Shown here: one piece after another, positions 8,503 through 17,113 of the stretch
Position numbering within the stretch: the stretch's first letter is position 1
How the letters are laid out: each line of letters opens with the position of its first letter
Origin: JAJYVT01 sp035534455
Lineage (GTDB): Bacteria; Actinomycetota; Acidimicrobiia; Acidimicrobiales; RAAP-2
Length of the DNA: 61,751 bases
NCBI GenBank assembly: GCA_035534455.1
Contig: DATLRV010000028.1
Span: 1-61,751, forward strand
Direction of reading: 5' to 3'
Position numbers and translations under genes: made by a program
Notes under the pieces: generated by a model
Seen by the model: the letters and a program-made list of their open reading frames with translations, nothing else
Databases searched by the model: none
Told to the model about the DNA's origin: nothing

Positions 8503-9098
8503 TCAGCGCGTCCAGCGGCCTTCGTGGACGACCTCGGCGGTGGACTTCCTCCGCGCCCTCAGGTCGCGCGCCGGCTCGTCAGGATGGCCGATCGTGACCG
8601 CACCGATCGGGTGGAATTCCCGCGGGATCCCGAACGTCTCGCGCACGGCGTCGAGCCGTGTGACGGGGATGCCGAAGAAGCACGCACCGAGACCGTGGTC
8701 GACGGCGGTCAGAAGGGCCAGTAGCGTCGCGAATCCGGTGTCGATGTCCCAGTAGGGCGCTGGCCACCAGGCGTCCGAGCGGTCGACGAACCCCTTGTCG
8801 GGCTGCGCGTACCGTTCGAGATAGGCGCGCGTTTGTTGGAGCAGGCGATCACGACGAGGGGTGCGTCGAAGGTCGCCGCGAACCAGTTCCCGGAGTCCGT
8901 CGCCGGGGTCGCGGCGTCGCGGAAGCGCGCGATGTCGCTGGCGTCGTCGAGTACTAGGAAGCCGAACCCCTGGGAGTAGCCGGCGGACGGCCCGCGCTGG
9001 AGGTTGGCGATGATGGCGTCGAGCGCGGCCCTCGGTACGGGCTCCTTCGTGTAGTGGCGCACCATGCGCCGGCGCGCGACGACCTCCTGGAACTCCAC
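8503..9098 (-). pseudogene. Nitroreductase family protein with one frameshift
   Basis: An FMN-dependent nitroreductase is readable in two frames. The first (9098 down to about 8832) has MEFQEVVARRRMVRHYTKEP, the R-x-S/M-V-R flavin motif, and GPSAGYSQGFGFLVL. The second (about 8830 to 8503) gives AYLERYAQPDKGF, PYWDIDTGFATLLALLTAVDHGLGACFFGIP and the C-terminal GHPDEPA segment. Together they cover the full family length. The single frame change is in a GCGCGC-rich spot at 8821-8832. It may be a real inactivation or a base-calling error; everything else is intact. Confidence 0.75.
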
Positions 9099-9187
9099 GG
9101 CGGGAACCTAACCCGGTAGACCGCATCGGGGTCGGCGCAGCACCGTCGTCGCCGCTCCTGTAGGGGCTGAACCCGGCAACGGCCGGG

Positions 9188-9835
9188 GTCATTTCGCGCG
9201 GTGCGCCAGCAGGTAGGCGCGGCGAGTCGGCGCCTCCTGTGGATAGTTGACCCGTTCCAAGCTGGCGTCGACCGAGAGGCCCGCCGCCTCCATCTCCGCC
9301 GCGACGCGTTCGGCCGGAACGTACCAGCCGTCCACGTCGACCTCGTGAAGCCCCACCACTCGGTCACGTGGCGCACCTCGTCGCCGAGGTGGAACGCCAC
9401 CAGCGCGGTTCCTCCCGGGCGCAGCACCCGCCGGATCTCCGCAAAGGCCAGGGGGCGCTCGTACGAGGACAGGTGGATGATGGAGTAGAGGGCGACCGCG
9501 AACGCGAAGGACCCGCCCTCTGCCGGCAGCGCGGCGAGGTCGCCCTCGCGGAATTCGACATCAGGGTGGACGCGCCGGGCGATGTCGAGCATTCCGGGCG
9601 AGAGATCTACGCCGACCGCTTGCACGCCCCGGGCGGCGAGCCAGCCGGTCACGTGCCCAGGGCCGCAGCCGAGGTCCGCACAGGGCGCCTCGGGTCCGGC
9701 GCCCTCGGCGAGCATGGCGAGGATCGCCCGGTCGAGCGGTTTGTAGGCGAGCTCGTCCCCCAGCCGCGCGACGTAGTCCTCCGCGATGACGTCGTAGCTC
9801 CTCTTGAGGGTGCTACGGGCGCGGTCGGCGGCCAC
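9188..9835 (-). pseudogene. Class I SAM methyltransferase with one frameshift
   Basis: A UbiE/Methyltransf_11-type small-molecule methyltransferase. Motif I is ADLGCGPGHVTGWLA, followed by AVGVDLSPGMLDIARR and the ALYSIIHL and RVLRPGGTALVAFH motifs. After EWWG the frame changes and continues as LHEVDVDGWYVPAERVAAEM through RRAYLLAHRAK and a TGA at 9188-9190. The shift is at a CCCC run (9351-9354 on the plus strand), which is consistent with one base lost from a homopolymer. The start is the GTG at 9833-9835, with GGGAG upstream. If the shift is a sequencing error, this is an intact 216-aa enzyme. Confidence 0.72.
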
Positions 9836-9898
9836 GGGGCGATGCTCCCACAGGAGCGCCGCGTACGACGGGGGGACCCGTCGTGGTGCAATGAGGGC

Positions 9899-11020
9899 AT
9901 GTCGCCCGAGCGCCTCACAGGGGCACGTCGCGCACCGTCGCCCGCCCAGCCGTCGCGCCGGACCCTCGAGCGGGTCTGGCGAGCCTCCCGGGTGGACCTC
10001 TGCCCGGGTGCCGCGCCGTCGGCGACTCGGCTCGTGACGGCGACCCTGGCGTCGCTCGTCCTCTCGGTGGTCCTCGACGCGCTCGCCGTGCACGTCGCCA
10101 CCTCGTCGTTCCCGAGCACCCGGCACTTCTCCCACTTCCGGGGTGCCGACTACGGCGCGCTCACGGTCGCGGGGGTCCTCCTCGCGGCGGGCGGGTGGAG
10201 CGTGCTCGTCCGGCTGAGCTCCGCCGCACGCTGGCTCTACTTCCGCTTCGTGGTCGCTGCGACGCTCGTACTGTGGATCCCCGACGCGGTGCTCCTCGCG
10301 CTCGGCGAGCCCGCAGCGGGGGTGGTCACGCTGACGGTGATGCACCTCTTGGTCGCCGTCGTGACGTACAACCTGCTCGTCCGCCTCGCGCCGGCGGGCC
10401 GGTCGGGACCCGCCGCAGACGCGGAGCACGTTGCGTCAGCACCGAACTTGCCGGAAGGTCTCGTTCAGCGGGTCTGGGGCTCGTTGGCGCTCGTCGTGGT
10501 CCTCGAGCTCGTGCTCGGTGTCGCGGTCATCGTCTCGGTTCCCTACCGGCGCCCCGCGGCCGTCCTCCCCACCCGGGGCATCTGGCTCTATGCCGCGCAC
10601 GGGGCCGTGGGCATCGCACTGGGCGTGGGGGCGCTCGCCGTGCTCGTCCTCTCGAGGGCTGCGGGGAGGATCGGTCGCGTCGGCGCGGTCGTCGGGATCG
10701 TGGGCGTGGCGCTCGGGGCTGCGGGAGGTGTGTTCGCGACGTTCCAGCAGACGCGACTCCTCGGAATGGGGATGATGCTCGTCGGCACCGTCGTCGCCGG
10801 CGTGGGGTACCTGGCACCTGCCCTCGAGGCGATGGGAAAGGCGGAAGCGGCGAAGGCCGAAGCGGCCCGTGCCGCGTTCGCTGGGGGCGCGGCCATGTCC
10901 GCGTCCGCCGGGAGCGCGGCAGGACCGGTGCCCGGGGTCGGCGGTGGCGGCGGGGTGTCCGGGGCGGACGGCGAACCCATCTCGACCAACGGCCACGGGG
11001 CGGCACCGCCACGGGCGTGA
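9899..11020 (+). CDS. Polytopic membrane protein, DUF6069-like N-terminal half
   Basis: A 373-aa membrane protein. Residues about 45-165 (RLVTATLASLVLSVVLDAL, the ALTVAGVLLAAGGWSVLVRL helix, TVMHLLVAVVTYNLL) resemble the DUF6069 four-helix module. A second block of four helices follows at about 195-320, and the C-terminal 55 residues are an alanine/glycine-rich cytoplasmic tail. Function is unknown. The TGA overlaps the GTG of the next gene (GTGA), so the two are translationally coupled. It is divergent from the methyltransferase. Confidence 0.65.
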   Translation: MSPERLTGARRAPSPAQPSRRTLERVWRASRVDLCPGAAPSATRLVTATLASLVLSVVLDALAVHVATSSFPSTRHFSHFRGADYGALTVAGVLLAAGGWSVLVRLSSAARWLYFRFVVAATLVLWIPDAVLLALGEPAAGVVTLTVMHLLVAVVTYNLLVRLAPAGRSGPAADAEHVASAPNLPEGLVQRVWGSLALVVVLELVLGVAVIVSVPYRRPAAVLPTRGIWLYAAHGAVGIALGVGALAVLVLSRAAGRIGRVGAVVGIVGVALGAAGGVFATFQQTRLLGMGMMLVGTVVAGVGYLAPALEAMGKAEAAKAEAARAAFAGGAAMSASAGSAAGPVPGVGGGGGVSGADGEPISTNGHGAAPPRA

Positions 11021-11526
11021 TACCCCGGGGACGCGGGTGGTCGCTCCGTCGAGCGATCGCCGAGGACGCACCGTCGATCGCCCGGTTCCACACCGCCTGC
11101 TGGGTCGACGCGTACCGCGGCATCGTCCCTCACGCCGTACTCGATGCGATCGACGTGGAAGCACGCACCGCACGATGGCGCCGTCGACTGTCGGAGGGCC
11201 GTCGCACGACGGCGGTCGCGGAGCTTCCCGGCACGACACCTCGGCTGGTCGGGCTGGTGACCTGGGGGTCGTCGCACGACCTTTGCGAGGCGGAGCCGCC
11301 GACGCTCGAGCTCGCGAGCCTCTACGTCGCTCGCGACCTCTGGGGGACCGGACTCGCGGACGCGCTGGTGGCACACGCGATCGGCGACGCGCCCGCCCAG
11401 CTCTGGGTGTACGCCGCCAACGGCCGCGCCCGCGCCTACTACGAAAGGCGCGGCTTCCTCCCCGATGGCGTCGAGCAGGTGGACGAAGCGACCGGGGTGT
11501 GGGAGTGCCGCTACGCACGGAGATGA
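11017..11526 (+). CDS. GNAT family N-acetyltransferase
   Basis: A 169-aa GNAT protein transferring acetyl from acetyl-CoA to an unknown amine. Features are RRAIAEDAPSIARFHTACWVDAYRGIVP (beta-1/alpha-1), TLELASLYVARDLWGTGLADALVAHA (motif A with the degenerate Q/R-x-x-G-x-G loop DLWGTGLA) and WVYAANGRARAYYERRGFLPDG (motif B). The GTG start overlaps the stop of the membrane protein by 4 bp, indicating an operon. The ACWVDAYRGIVP segment is typical of the RimI-like family. The specific substrate cannot be read. Confidence 0.85.
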   Translation: MIPRGRGWSLRRAIAEDAPSIARFHTACWVDAYRGIVPHAVLDAIDVEARTARWRRRLSEGRRTTAVAELPGTTPRLVGLVTWGSSHDLCEAEPPTLELASLYVARDLWGTGLADALVAHAIGDAPAQLWVYAANGRARAYYERRGFLPDGVEQVDEATGVWECRYARR

Positions 11527-11614
11527 CGTGGCACGAGGGGGACCGCATGCATCCCGCACGGCCGTGCCCGGGTGTGCCACACGCGCCCGGGCACGGCAGC
11601 ACCGCAGGCACCGG

Positions 11615-12047
11615 TCTCACCGCGTTCGCATGGCTCGCGCATTTGCTTCGAGTTGACGCGTTCATCTCGCCGGCTGGAACCGGCAACATGTACGTGACCT
11701 CGACGTCGCGCATCGGGTACGGGCTCGGCCGGAACCGCTACTTCCCCGCGGCGTTCACCAAGCTCGACAAGCGGGGCATCCCCTGGGCCAGCCTGATCGT
11801 CGCCTTCCTCCTCGGGCTGGTCTTCCTCCTGCCCTTCCCGAGCTGGCACTCGTTGGTGACACTGGTGACGCTCATCTCGGTGTTGCTGTACTGCGGCGCG
11901 CCGCTGTCGATGGGAGCCTTCAGGAGGCGACTGCCCGACGTCCACCGTCCGTACCGCATGAAAGGCGCGGAGGTCCTCGGACCGCTCGCGTTCATGATGG
12001 CGAACCTGCTCGTCTACTGGGCAGGGTTTGGATCCATCCTGCAATGA
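11615..12047 (+). pseudogene. C-terminal remnant of an APC family amino-acid permease
   Basis: The translated segment GTGNMYVTSTSRIGYGLGRN, FPAAFTKLDKRGIPWASLIVA, LVTLVTLISVLLYCGAPLSMG and RLPDVHRPYRMKGAEVLGPLAF matches the last third of APC-type amino-acid permeases, from TM8 to TM11. The first seven or so helices are missing: upstream sequence is the GNAT gene and a short GC-rich junction. No plausible start lies at the truncation point. It is followed directly by a strong terminator. Confidence 0.75.
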
Positions 12048-12080
12048 CGAGGGCCCCGGCATCCCGCCGGGGCCCTCGTC
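12046..12080 (+). terminator. 15-bp GC-rich hairpin terminator
   Basis: GACGAGGGCCCCGGC (12046-12060) pairs perfectly with GCCGGGGCCCTCGTC (12066-12080) across a 5-nt loop. It starts inside the stop codon of the permease remnant and also faces the convergent M48 peptidase gene, so it can act on both. Confidence 0.8.
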
Positions 12081-12112
12081 GCGACACCGGGTGTCGCAAG
12101 CGATCGCCGCCG

Positions 12113-13123
12113 TCAGTTCTCCTCGGGCTCCTCGGTGTCGGACGCTCCCGGTGCGCGCGCCTTGAGCCAGTCACCGAACTGGCGGCCGAGTCGTTGCACG
12201 TCCCCTGCGGTGCGCTCCAGAAACGACGCGAATTTGGCGCGGTACGAGGCGACCGCGGCGTCGAACTCCGCCGAGGGGGGTGGTTCCTGACCCCTCCTCG
12301 GGTACGATCCGCCGCGGATCCGGTCGTAGTCCCCGGCCTGGACCCACTCGACGAGCTCCTTCACGCGCCGCACCGCGAACGGGTGGTCCATCCGCAGCTC
12401 GGCCCAGAACCGCGCATGTCTCGAGAAGAGGTCGTCCTCGCCGTGGTACTCGGTCGCCTGCTTCAAGAACGCTTCGAAGTTCATCCCGTCCAGGGCACCC
12501 CCGGCGAGGCGCATCAGCACGCGGCACGGGTCGAGCGGGTCGGCTCGGACGAGCGCGGCGGCACGGTCGGCCGAGAGCTCGGCGGCGCGTGCCCATTCCA
12601 AGAGCGCGTAGTAGATGGCCCGGGCCGGAAGTCCCAAGAGCAGGGACTTGGGGAGTGCCCCGTTGAGGAACTGGCCGAGCAGCACCAGGGCCGTCGTGTA
12701 GTAGTAGTGCTCCGAGAGGACGTGCCCGGCCTCGTGCGCGAGGACCGTCTGGACCTCGTCGATCGTGTAGCCCCCCACCAGGGAGGAATTCATGACGACG
12801 ATCGGCCGGTTGGCGCCGAGCGTCATCGCGTTCACGTCGGCCTTGTTGTAGACGTAGAGATCGGGGACCGACGGCAGGTCCAGGATCGTCGCCGCCTGCA
12901 CGTAGCGACGCCAGACCTCGTCGAGCTGCTCGGGCCCGATCTTCACGGCGTTGCCGAGCACCATCTGGCGGAGCCGCTTCTCGTGCCCGAGATCGATGAG
13001 CCGCTTGATGACCTTGTCGAGCAGGGGGACCGCGTGAAGCGCCGACGTTGCCGCCCTGTCGGCTGGATGCTCGAACGCCTTCGGGCTGATCTGCTCGTAG
13101 CGGAACGAGGTCTCGATGCTCAT
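12113..13123 (-). CDS. M48 family zinc metallopeptidase
   Basis: A 336-aa zinc peptidase related to the M48 (HtpX/Ste24-like) family. The zinc motif HEAGH is at residues 130-134 in VLAHEAGHVLSEHYYYT, and the third ligand is in the downstream AAELSADRAA helix near residue 178. Only moderately hydrophobic stretches occur (ALVLLGQFLNGALP), so it is probably soluble or membrane-associated rather than polytopic. The C terminus is charged (DTEEPEEN). The ATG at 13121-13123 has a GGGAGGG ribosome site. It resembles actinobacterial M48 proteins of unknown substrate. It is divergent from the MFS gene. Confidence 0.82.
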   Translation of the reverse strand: MSIETSFRYEQISPKAFEHPADRAATSALHAVPLLDKVIKRLIDLGHEKRLRQMVLGNAVKIGPEQLDEVWRRYVQAATILDLPSVPDLYVYNKADVNAMTLGANRPIVVMNSSLVGGYTIDEVQTVLAHEAGHVLSEHYYYTTALVLLGQFLNGALPKSLLLGLPARAIYYALLEWARAAELSADRAAALVRADPLDPCRVLMRLAGGALDGMNFEAFLKQATEYHGEDDLFSRHARFWAELRMDHPFAVRRVKELVEWVQAGDYDRIRGGSYPRRGQEPPPSAEFDAAVASYRAKFASFLERTAGDVQRLGRQFGDWLKARAPGASDTEEPEEN

Positions 13124-13262
13124 CGCACCCTCCCTGATGCCGGCGTTCGTCGCGGCTGCGCGCGGCGGTGCGAGCGTACCCCCCCTCTCCGCGGGCCGTC
13201 TGTCGCCACCGAGGCGACGCCTCGACGGTCGAGCCGGCGCCTGCGCCGGGCATGATGGACGG

Positions 13263-14609
13263 ATGGACGCGTCTCCCGAGCTCCGCACGAGCGCGTCCCG
13301 CGGCTCTGGCCGGTTCCCCGCAGAGGTCTCCGGCCTCGTCCGCTCCCTGTCGCTCGCCGTCGCGTTGGAGTGGGCGGGCGCCGGGGCGATCCTCCCCCTC
13401 CTGCCCCTGTACGTAAAGGACCACGGGGGGTCCGACGGGGTCGTCGGCGCGGTGATGGCCGCGTACTTCGCGGCGGCGTTCGTCTTCCAGTACGGCGCCG
13501 GACGGATGTCGGACCGTCTGGGCAGGCTCCCCGTCCTCGTGGGCGGTCTTCTCGTGTACGCGGGTGGGAGCCTGCTCTTCCTCGTTCCCGGGCCGGCGGC
13601 CTTCGACGTGGTGTTCCGCGCCCTGCAGGGCGCGGGCGCCGGCGCCTCCATGGTGTCGTCGCTCGCGATGCTGGCGCACGCGGTCCCGCTCGCCTACCGC
13701 GGGCGGGCCAGCGGTCGCATCTACGGGGCACAGTTGGGAGGCCTCGCCGTCGGGCCGGTCCTCGGGAGCCTCGCCGGCGTCGGTGCCATGCGCTGGTTGT
13801 TCATCGCCGCCGGGGTGGTCTCGGTGGCCGCGGTGGTCCCGGTCCTGAGGGCGGGCCACGACGCGGCGGTGCTCGAGGCAGCGGCCGGGGCCGGCGAGGA
13901 ACCGCCGGTCCGTCCCGCCGACGTCGGCGACCCGGCGCGCGGCGCGGCGCGGGAGGCGACCGTCGCTCCCCGGGAGGAGTGGCGGGGTGGCTGGGCCTTC
14001 CCGCGTACCACGGCGGCGCGGGCGGTGTGGGGGGCGTTCCTGGCATCGGCCGCGATCGGCCTCACGACCGGCGTCTACGAGTCGTGCTGGACGCTGCTCA
14101 TGACCCGGCTCGGCGCGGCGTCGTGGCAGGTCGGGGTCAGCTGGACGCTCTTCGCGTTGCCCTTCGCCCTCATGTCGCGGCCGGCGGGCTGGCTGGCCGA
14201 CCACTTCGACCGGCGGTGGCTCGGGATCGCCGCACTCGTCTGGACGCTCGGATTCTGCGCCGGCTACCCGTTCGTGCCCGGGGTCGTGCTGCTCATGGTG
14301 CTCGGGATCTGGGAGTCGGCCGGCTTCGCGCTCGCTCTCCCGGCGACCCAGTCGCTCCTCGGCGAGGGGACCCCCTCCGAGCGCCACGGCCACGTGCAGG
14401 GCCTGTTCGCCGCGAGCCAGACCGGCGCGACCGCGGTCGCAGCCGCCGCGTCCGGGGCGCTCTTCGGGGTCGCGCCGTGGCTACCCTTCGAACTGGTCGC
14501 GGGTTGCTGCGCGGTCATCCTCACGTTCGTGGCGCTCGCGTGGCGTGGCGTTCCCGGTCGTGTGACGGCGCACCGGACCCGGATCGCGCCGGTCGACGCA
14601 GGAGCATGA
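13263..14609 (+). CDS. MFS transporter
   Basis: A 448-aa twelve-helix major facilitator. Helix 1 starts at VALEWAGAGAILPLLPLYVKD, the loop 2-3 signature is GAGRMSDRLGRLP (about 80-92), and a drug-export-like motif C region occurs in helix 5 (LGGLAVGPVLGSLAG). A long hydrophilic middle loop (about 205-250) is followed by AIGLTTGVYESCWTLLM and a second loop signature, RPAGWLADHFDRRWLG. It looks like an exporter of small molecules or drugs, with the substrate unknown. The ATG at 13263 lies shortly before helix 1. It is followed after 48 bp by a co-directional O-methyltransferase. Confidence 0.85.
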   Translation: MDASPELRTSASRGSGRFPAEVSGLVRSLSLAVALEWAGAGAILPLLPLYVKDHGGSDGVVGAVMAAYFAAAFVFQYGAGRMSDRLGRLPVLVGGLLVYAGGSLLFLVPGPAAFDVVFRALQGAGAGASMVSSLAMLAHAVPLAYRGRASGRIYGAQLGGLAVGPVLGSLAGVGAMRWLFIAAGVVSVAAVVPVLRAGHDAAVLEAAAGAGEEPPVRPADVGDPARGAAREATVAPREEWRGGWAFPRTTAARAVWGAFLASAAIGLTTGVYESCWTLLMTRLGAASWQVGVSWTLFALPFALMSRPAGWLADHFDRRWLGIAALVWTLGFCAGYPFVPGVVLLMVLGIWESAGFALALPATQSLLGEGTPSERHGHVQGLFAASQTGATAVAAAASGALFGVAPWLPFELVAGCCAVILTFVALAWRGVPGRVTAHRTRIAPVDAGA

Positions 14610-14657
14610 GGCGGCCCGATTCGGCGGACCCGGTCGCCCATCGGCTACGAAGGGGTC

Positions 14658-15323
14658 ATGGACGACAACGTATGGACCGACGTGGACCGCTTCCTCACCG
14701 ACACCCTCCTTCCAGAGGACCCGGTGTTCGACGAAACGCTGCGCGCCGCGGCGGAAGGCGGCCTGCCGCCGATCAACGTGTCGGCCCCGCAGGGGATGCT
14801 CCTCCATGTCCTGGTGCGCGCGCTCGGCGCCCGCAGGGTCCTCGAGATCGGCACGCTCGCCGGGTACAGCACGATCTGGATGGCGCGGGCAGTCGGTGAG
14901 GGCGGCACCGTCGTCACCTTGGAGCTCGACCCCCACCACGCGGAGGTCGCGTGGGGCAATTTCGCCCGCGCGCACGTCGAGGGCGTCGTGGAGCTGCGTG
15001 TCGGGCGCGCGGTCGACTCGCTCGCGTCCATCGAGCAGGAAGGCGCCGGTCCCTTCGACCTCGTGTTCGTCGACGCGGACAAGGACAGCTATCCCGAGTA
15101 CGTCCGCTGGGCGCTGCGGCTGACCCGGCCGGGATCCCTCGTCGTCGTCGACAACGTGGTGCGCCACGGTCAAATCCTGGAGCCGGATCCCGACGCACAG
15201 GTCGCGGGCATGCGTGAGGCGCTCGTGCTCCTCGGTGCAGAGCCGCGTCTGGTCGCGACGGCGATCCAGACGGTGGGGTCGAAGGGCTACGACGGGTTCG
15301 CGGTGGCGCTCGTGACGAGCTGA
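14658..15323 (+). CDS. O-methyltransferase (Methyltransf_3/COMT-like)
   Basis: A 221-aa cation-dependent SAM O-methyltransferase of the catechol/caffeoyl-CoA type. Visible motifs are VLEIGTLAGYSTIWMARA (motif I, about 67-84), VVTLELDPHHAEVA, DLVFVDADKDSYPEYVRWA (metal-binding Asp residues) and GSLVVVDNVVRHGQ. The full family length is present. The acceptor is unknown. The gene overlaps the convergent nickel/cobalt permease gene by 37 bp at its 3' end, so the two transcripts are antisense to each other there. Confidence 0.9.
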   Translation: MDDNVWTDVDRFLTDTLLPEDPVFDETLRAAAEGGLPPINVSAPQGMLLHVLVRALGARRVLEIGTLAGYSTIWMARAVGEGGTVVTLELDPHHAEVAWGNFARAHVEGVVELRVGRAVDSLASIEQEGAGPFDLVFVDADKDSYPEYVRWALRLTRPGSLVVVDNVVRHGQILEPDPDAQVAGMREALVLLGAEPRLVATAIQTVGSKGYDGFAVALVTS

Positions 15324-16417
15324 TCGTCCGCGCCCCCATGCCCCGGGGCGAAGCGGTCTTCGATCCGCCCGAAGCGCCACACCGCGAGCGCCACCGCCCA
15401 GGTGACCGCGAAGAGCGCCACGATGAAGAAGCCCGCCGTGTTGATGTTGACGGCGTCGACCGCACGCCACAGCGTGCCGTGCAAGCCGAGCTCGCTGCTG
15501 AGCAGGCCGAGGAGCTCGATCGTCCCGATCAGGAACGCCACGGCGACCGAGAGGGCCGTGATGACCAGGTTGTAGTACACCTTGCGCACAGGCCGGGAGA
15601 ACGCCCAGCCGTAGGCGAAGTTCATGAAGCAGCCGTCGAGCATGTCGAACAGCGACATGCCTCCGGCGAACAGGAGCGGCAGCGAGAGGACGGCCCACAC
15701 CGGAAGACCGTTCGCCACGGCGGACCCCGAGAGGACGAGGAGGGCGACTTCGGTGGCCGTGTCGAACCCGAGCCCGAACAGCACTCCGATCGGGTACATC
15801 TTCCACGGCTTGTCGATGCGCCGGGCCAGCGGGCCGAAGAACCGGTTCATCAGTCCGCGCTGGTTGAGTTGCTCCTCCAGCGCGGCCTCGTCGTATCGGC
15901 CCTTGCGCATGCCGACGAACGCACGGGCCACCGACACGAGGATCACGACGTTCAGCGCGGCGATCACGTAGAGGAAGGCGCCCGACACCCCCGTGCCGAC
16001 GATCGCCGTGACGTGGTGGAGGGCGGAAGCGCCGTTGCGCACCTGCGCGTCGATCGCCCGGACACCCAGGCCGAGCGCGACGGCGAGCACGAACACGACG
16101 CTCGAGTGCCCGAGGGAGAAGAAGAACCCCACCGACAACGGGCGCTCGCCCTTGCCCATCAACGACCGGGTGGTGTTGTCGATCGCCGAGATGTGGTCGG
16201 CGTCGAAGGCGTGGCGCATCCCGAGCGTCAGGGCGAGCAGCCCGGTTCCGATGCCGAAGACCTCGGTGCGGCTCAGCCGGAAGTGGTGGGGGGCTGCGGC
16301 GAGCAGGAGTGCCGTCCCGGAAGCCAGCAGGGCAACCACGCACGCGGCCATCGCGGCGAGCTTGAGCCGCTCGGCACGGGTCAGCGAGGCGAGGGTGGCG
16401 CGGAACTGCACCTGCAC
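15287..16417 (-). CDS. NiCoT family nickel/cobalt transporter
   Basis: A 376-aa secondary permease for Ni2+ and/or Co2+. The signature RHAFDADHISAIDN, in helix 2, is exact for NiCoT, followed by FFFSLGHSSVVF, LFGLGFDTATEVALL and GMSLFDMLDGCFMNFAYGWA. Eight helices are predicted with the usual large cytoplasmic loop (about 180-215). The start is a GTG at 16415-16417. It is divergent from a Fur-family regulator, with a 13-bp dyad between them, so metal-dependent repression is likely. Ni versus Co preference cannot be told from sequence. Confidence 0.93.
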   Translation of the reverse strand: MQVQFRATLASLTRAERLKLAAMAACVVALLASGTALLLAAAPHHFRLSRTEVFGIGTGLLALTLGMRHAFDADHISAIDNTTRSLMGKGERPLSVGFFFSLGHSSVVFVLAVALGLGVRAIDAQVRNGASALHHVTAIVGTGVSGAFLYVIAALNVVILVSVARAFVGMRKGRYDEAALEEQLNQRGLMNRFFGPLARRIDKPWKMYPIGVLFGLGFDTATEVALLVLSGSAVANGLPVWAVLSLPLLFAGGMSLFDMLDGCFMNFAYGWAFSRPVRKVYYNLVITALSVAVAFLIGTIELLGLLSSELGLHGTLWRAVDAVNINTAGFFIVALFAVTWAVALAVWRFGRIEDRFAPGHGGADDQLVTSATANPS

Positions 16418-16430
16418 ACCATACCGAAAA

Positions 16431-16443
16431 GCGAACCGTTTGC
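16431..16443. promoter_or_regulatory. Candidate Fur-family operator
   Basis: The dyad GCGAA-CCG-TTTGC (one mismatch in the arms) sits in A/T-richer surroundings in the 78-bp gap between the divergent NiCoT and Fur-family genes, 14 bp from the permease start. Its size and symmetry are compatible with a Zur/Nur-type box. Binding is inferred from position only. Confidence 0.5.
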
Positions 16444-16495
16444 ATTAGCGTGCCGCCCCGGGGACCCGCGCCCGGCAGCCTCTATCGTGGGGGCC

Positions 16496-16984
16496 GTGTC
16501 CGGCCCCGTCAACGGCTCGCCGCCGGCTCCGGCGGCACCCTCACCCGCCTCGGTCGAAGAGGTGCTGGCCCTCGTCCGGTCGACCGGGGGGCGTGCGACG
16601 GCGTCGCGCCGGGTCCTGCTCGAGGTCCTCTTCTCCTCGGGCGACCACCGGTCGGTCGAGGACCTTGCTGCCGCCGTCCAAGCGCGGGCGCCCGAGGTGC
16701 ACCTGTCCACCGTCTACCGGAACCTCGAGGAGCTCGAGCGGCTAGGTGTCATCGTGCACACCCATCTCGGGCATGGTCCGGCCACCTACCAGCTGGCGGG
16801 CAGCGCCCACGCGCACCTCATCTGCGAGCGCTGCGGGCGGCGGTTCGAAGCGCCCGAGGAGCTGTTCGAGGGGTTGGGCCGGGCGGCCGCCGAGCGCTAC
16901 GGGTTCACGATCGACCCTCGCCACTTCGCCATCTTCGGTCGCTGCGCCGACTGCCCGCCGAGTAGGCCCCGCGACGACGGGTAG
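16496..16984 (+). CDS. Fur family metal-responsive repressor
   Basis: A 162-aa Fur-superfamily regulator. The winged helix covers about 18-95 (GRATASRRVLLEVLFSSGDH, VHLSTVYRNLEELERLG recognition helix) and the C-terminal dimer domain has HAHLICERCGRRFEAPEEL and FGRCADCP. These are two CxxC pairs that form the structural zinc site. Acidic and His residues typical of the sensing site (THLGHGPATY) are present. The GTG at 16496 follows TATCGT (16483-16488) by 7 nt, suggesting a leaderless mRNA. Divergence from a Ni/Co permease suggests Nur- or Zur-like nickel/zinc control, not iron. Confidence 0.88.
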   Translation: MSGPVNGSPPAPAAPSPASVEEVLALVRSTGGRATASRRVLLEVLFSSGDHRSVEDLAAAVQARAPEVHLSTVYRNLEELERLGVIVHTHLGHGPATYQLAGSAHAHLICERCGRRFEAPEELFEGLGRAAAERYGFTIDPRHFAIFGRCADCPPSRPRDDG

Positions 16985-17013
16985 GGCAAGCTGTGGCCTT
17001 CGAGGAGCGGGCC

Positions 17014-17061
17014 GACGACTCGACGACTCGACGAGTTGACGAGTTGACGAGTTGACGAGTT
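17014..17061. repeat. 8-bp tandem repeat (6 units)
   Basis: Six consecutive 8-mers: two GACGACTC followed by four GACGAGTT. It lies in the 129-bp gap between the Fur-family gene and the next membrane protein. It looks like a slippage-prone microsatellite and overlaps no gene I support. Confidence 0.85.
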
Positions 17062-17113
17062 GACGGACGGGACCCGGTCCAAGGGACCGGTGGGAAGGTG
17101 AGGTGACCACGCG

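Noticed and set aside
12171..14393. A 740-aa leftward open frame across the M48 and MFS genes
   Set aside because: It is antisense to the MFS gene and out of frame with the peptidase; the translation is Arg/Gly/Pro-rich with no domain. High GC lengthens such frames.
14481..16445. A 654-aa leftward frame across the O-methyltransferase and NiCoT genes
   Set aside because: Low-complexity shadow of two well-supported genes.
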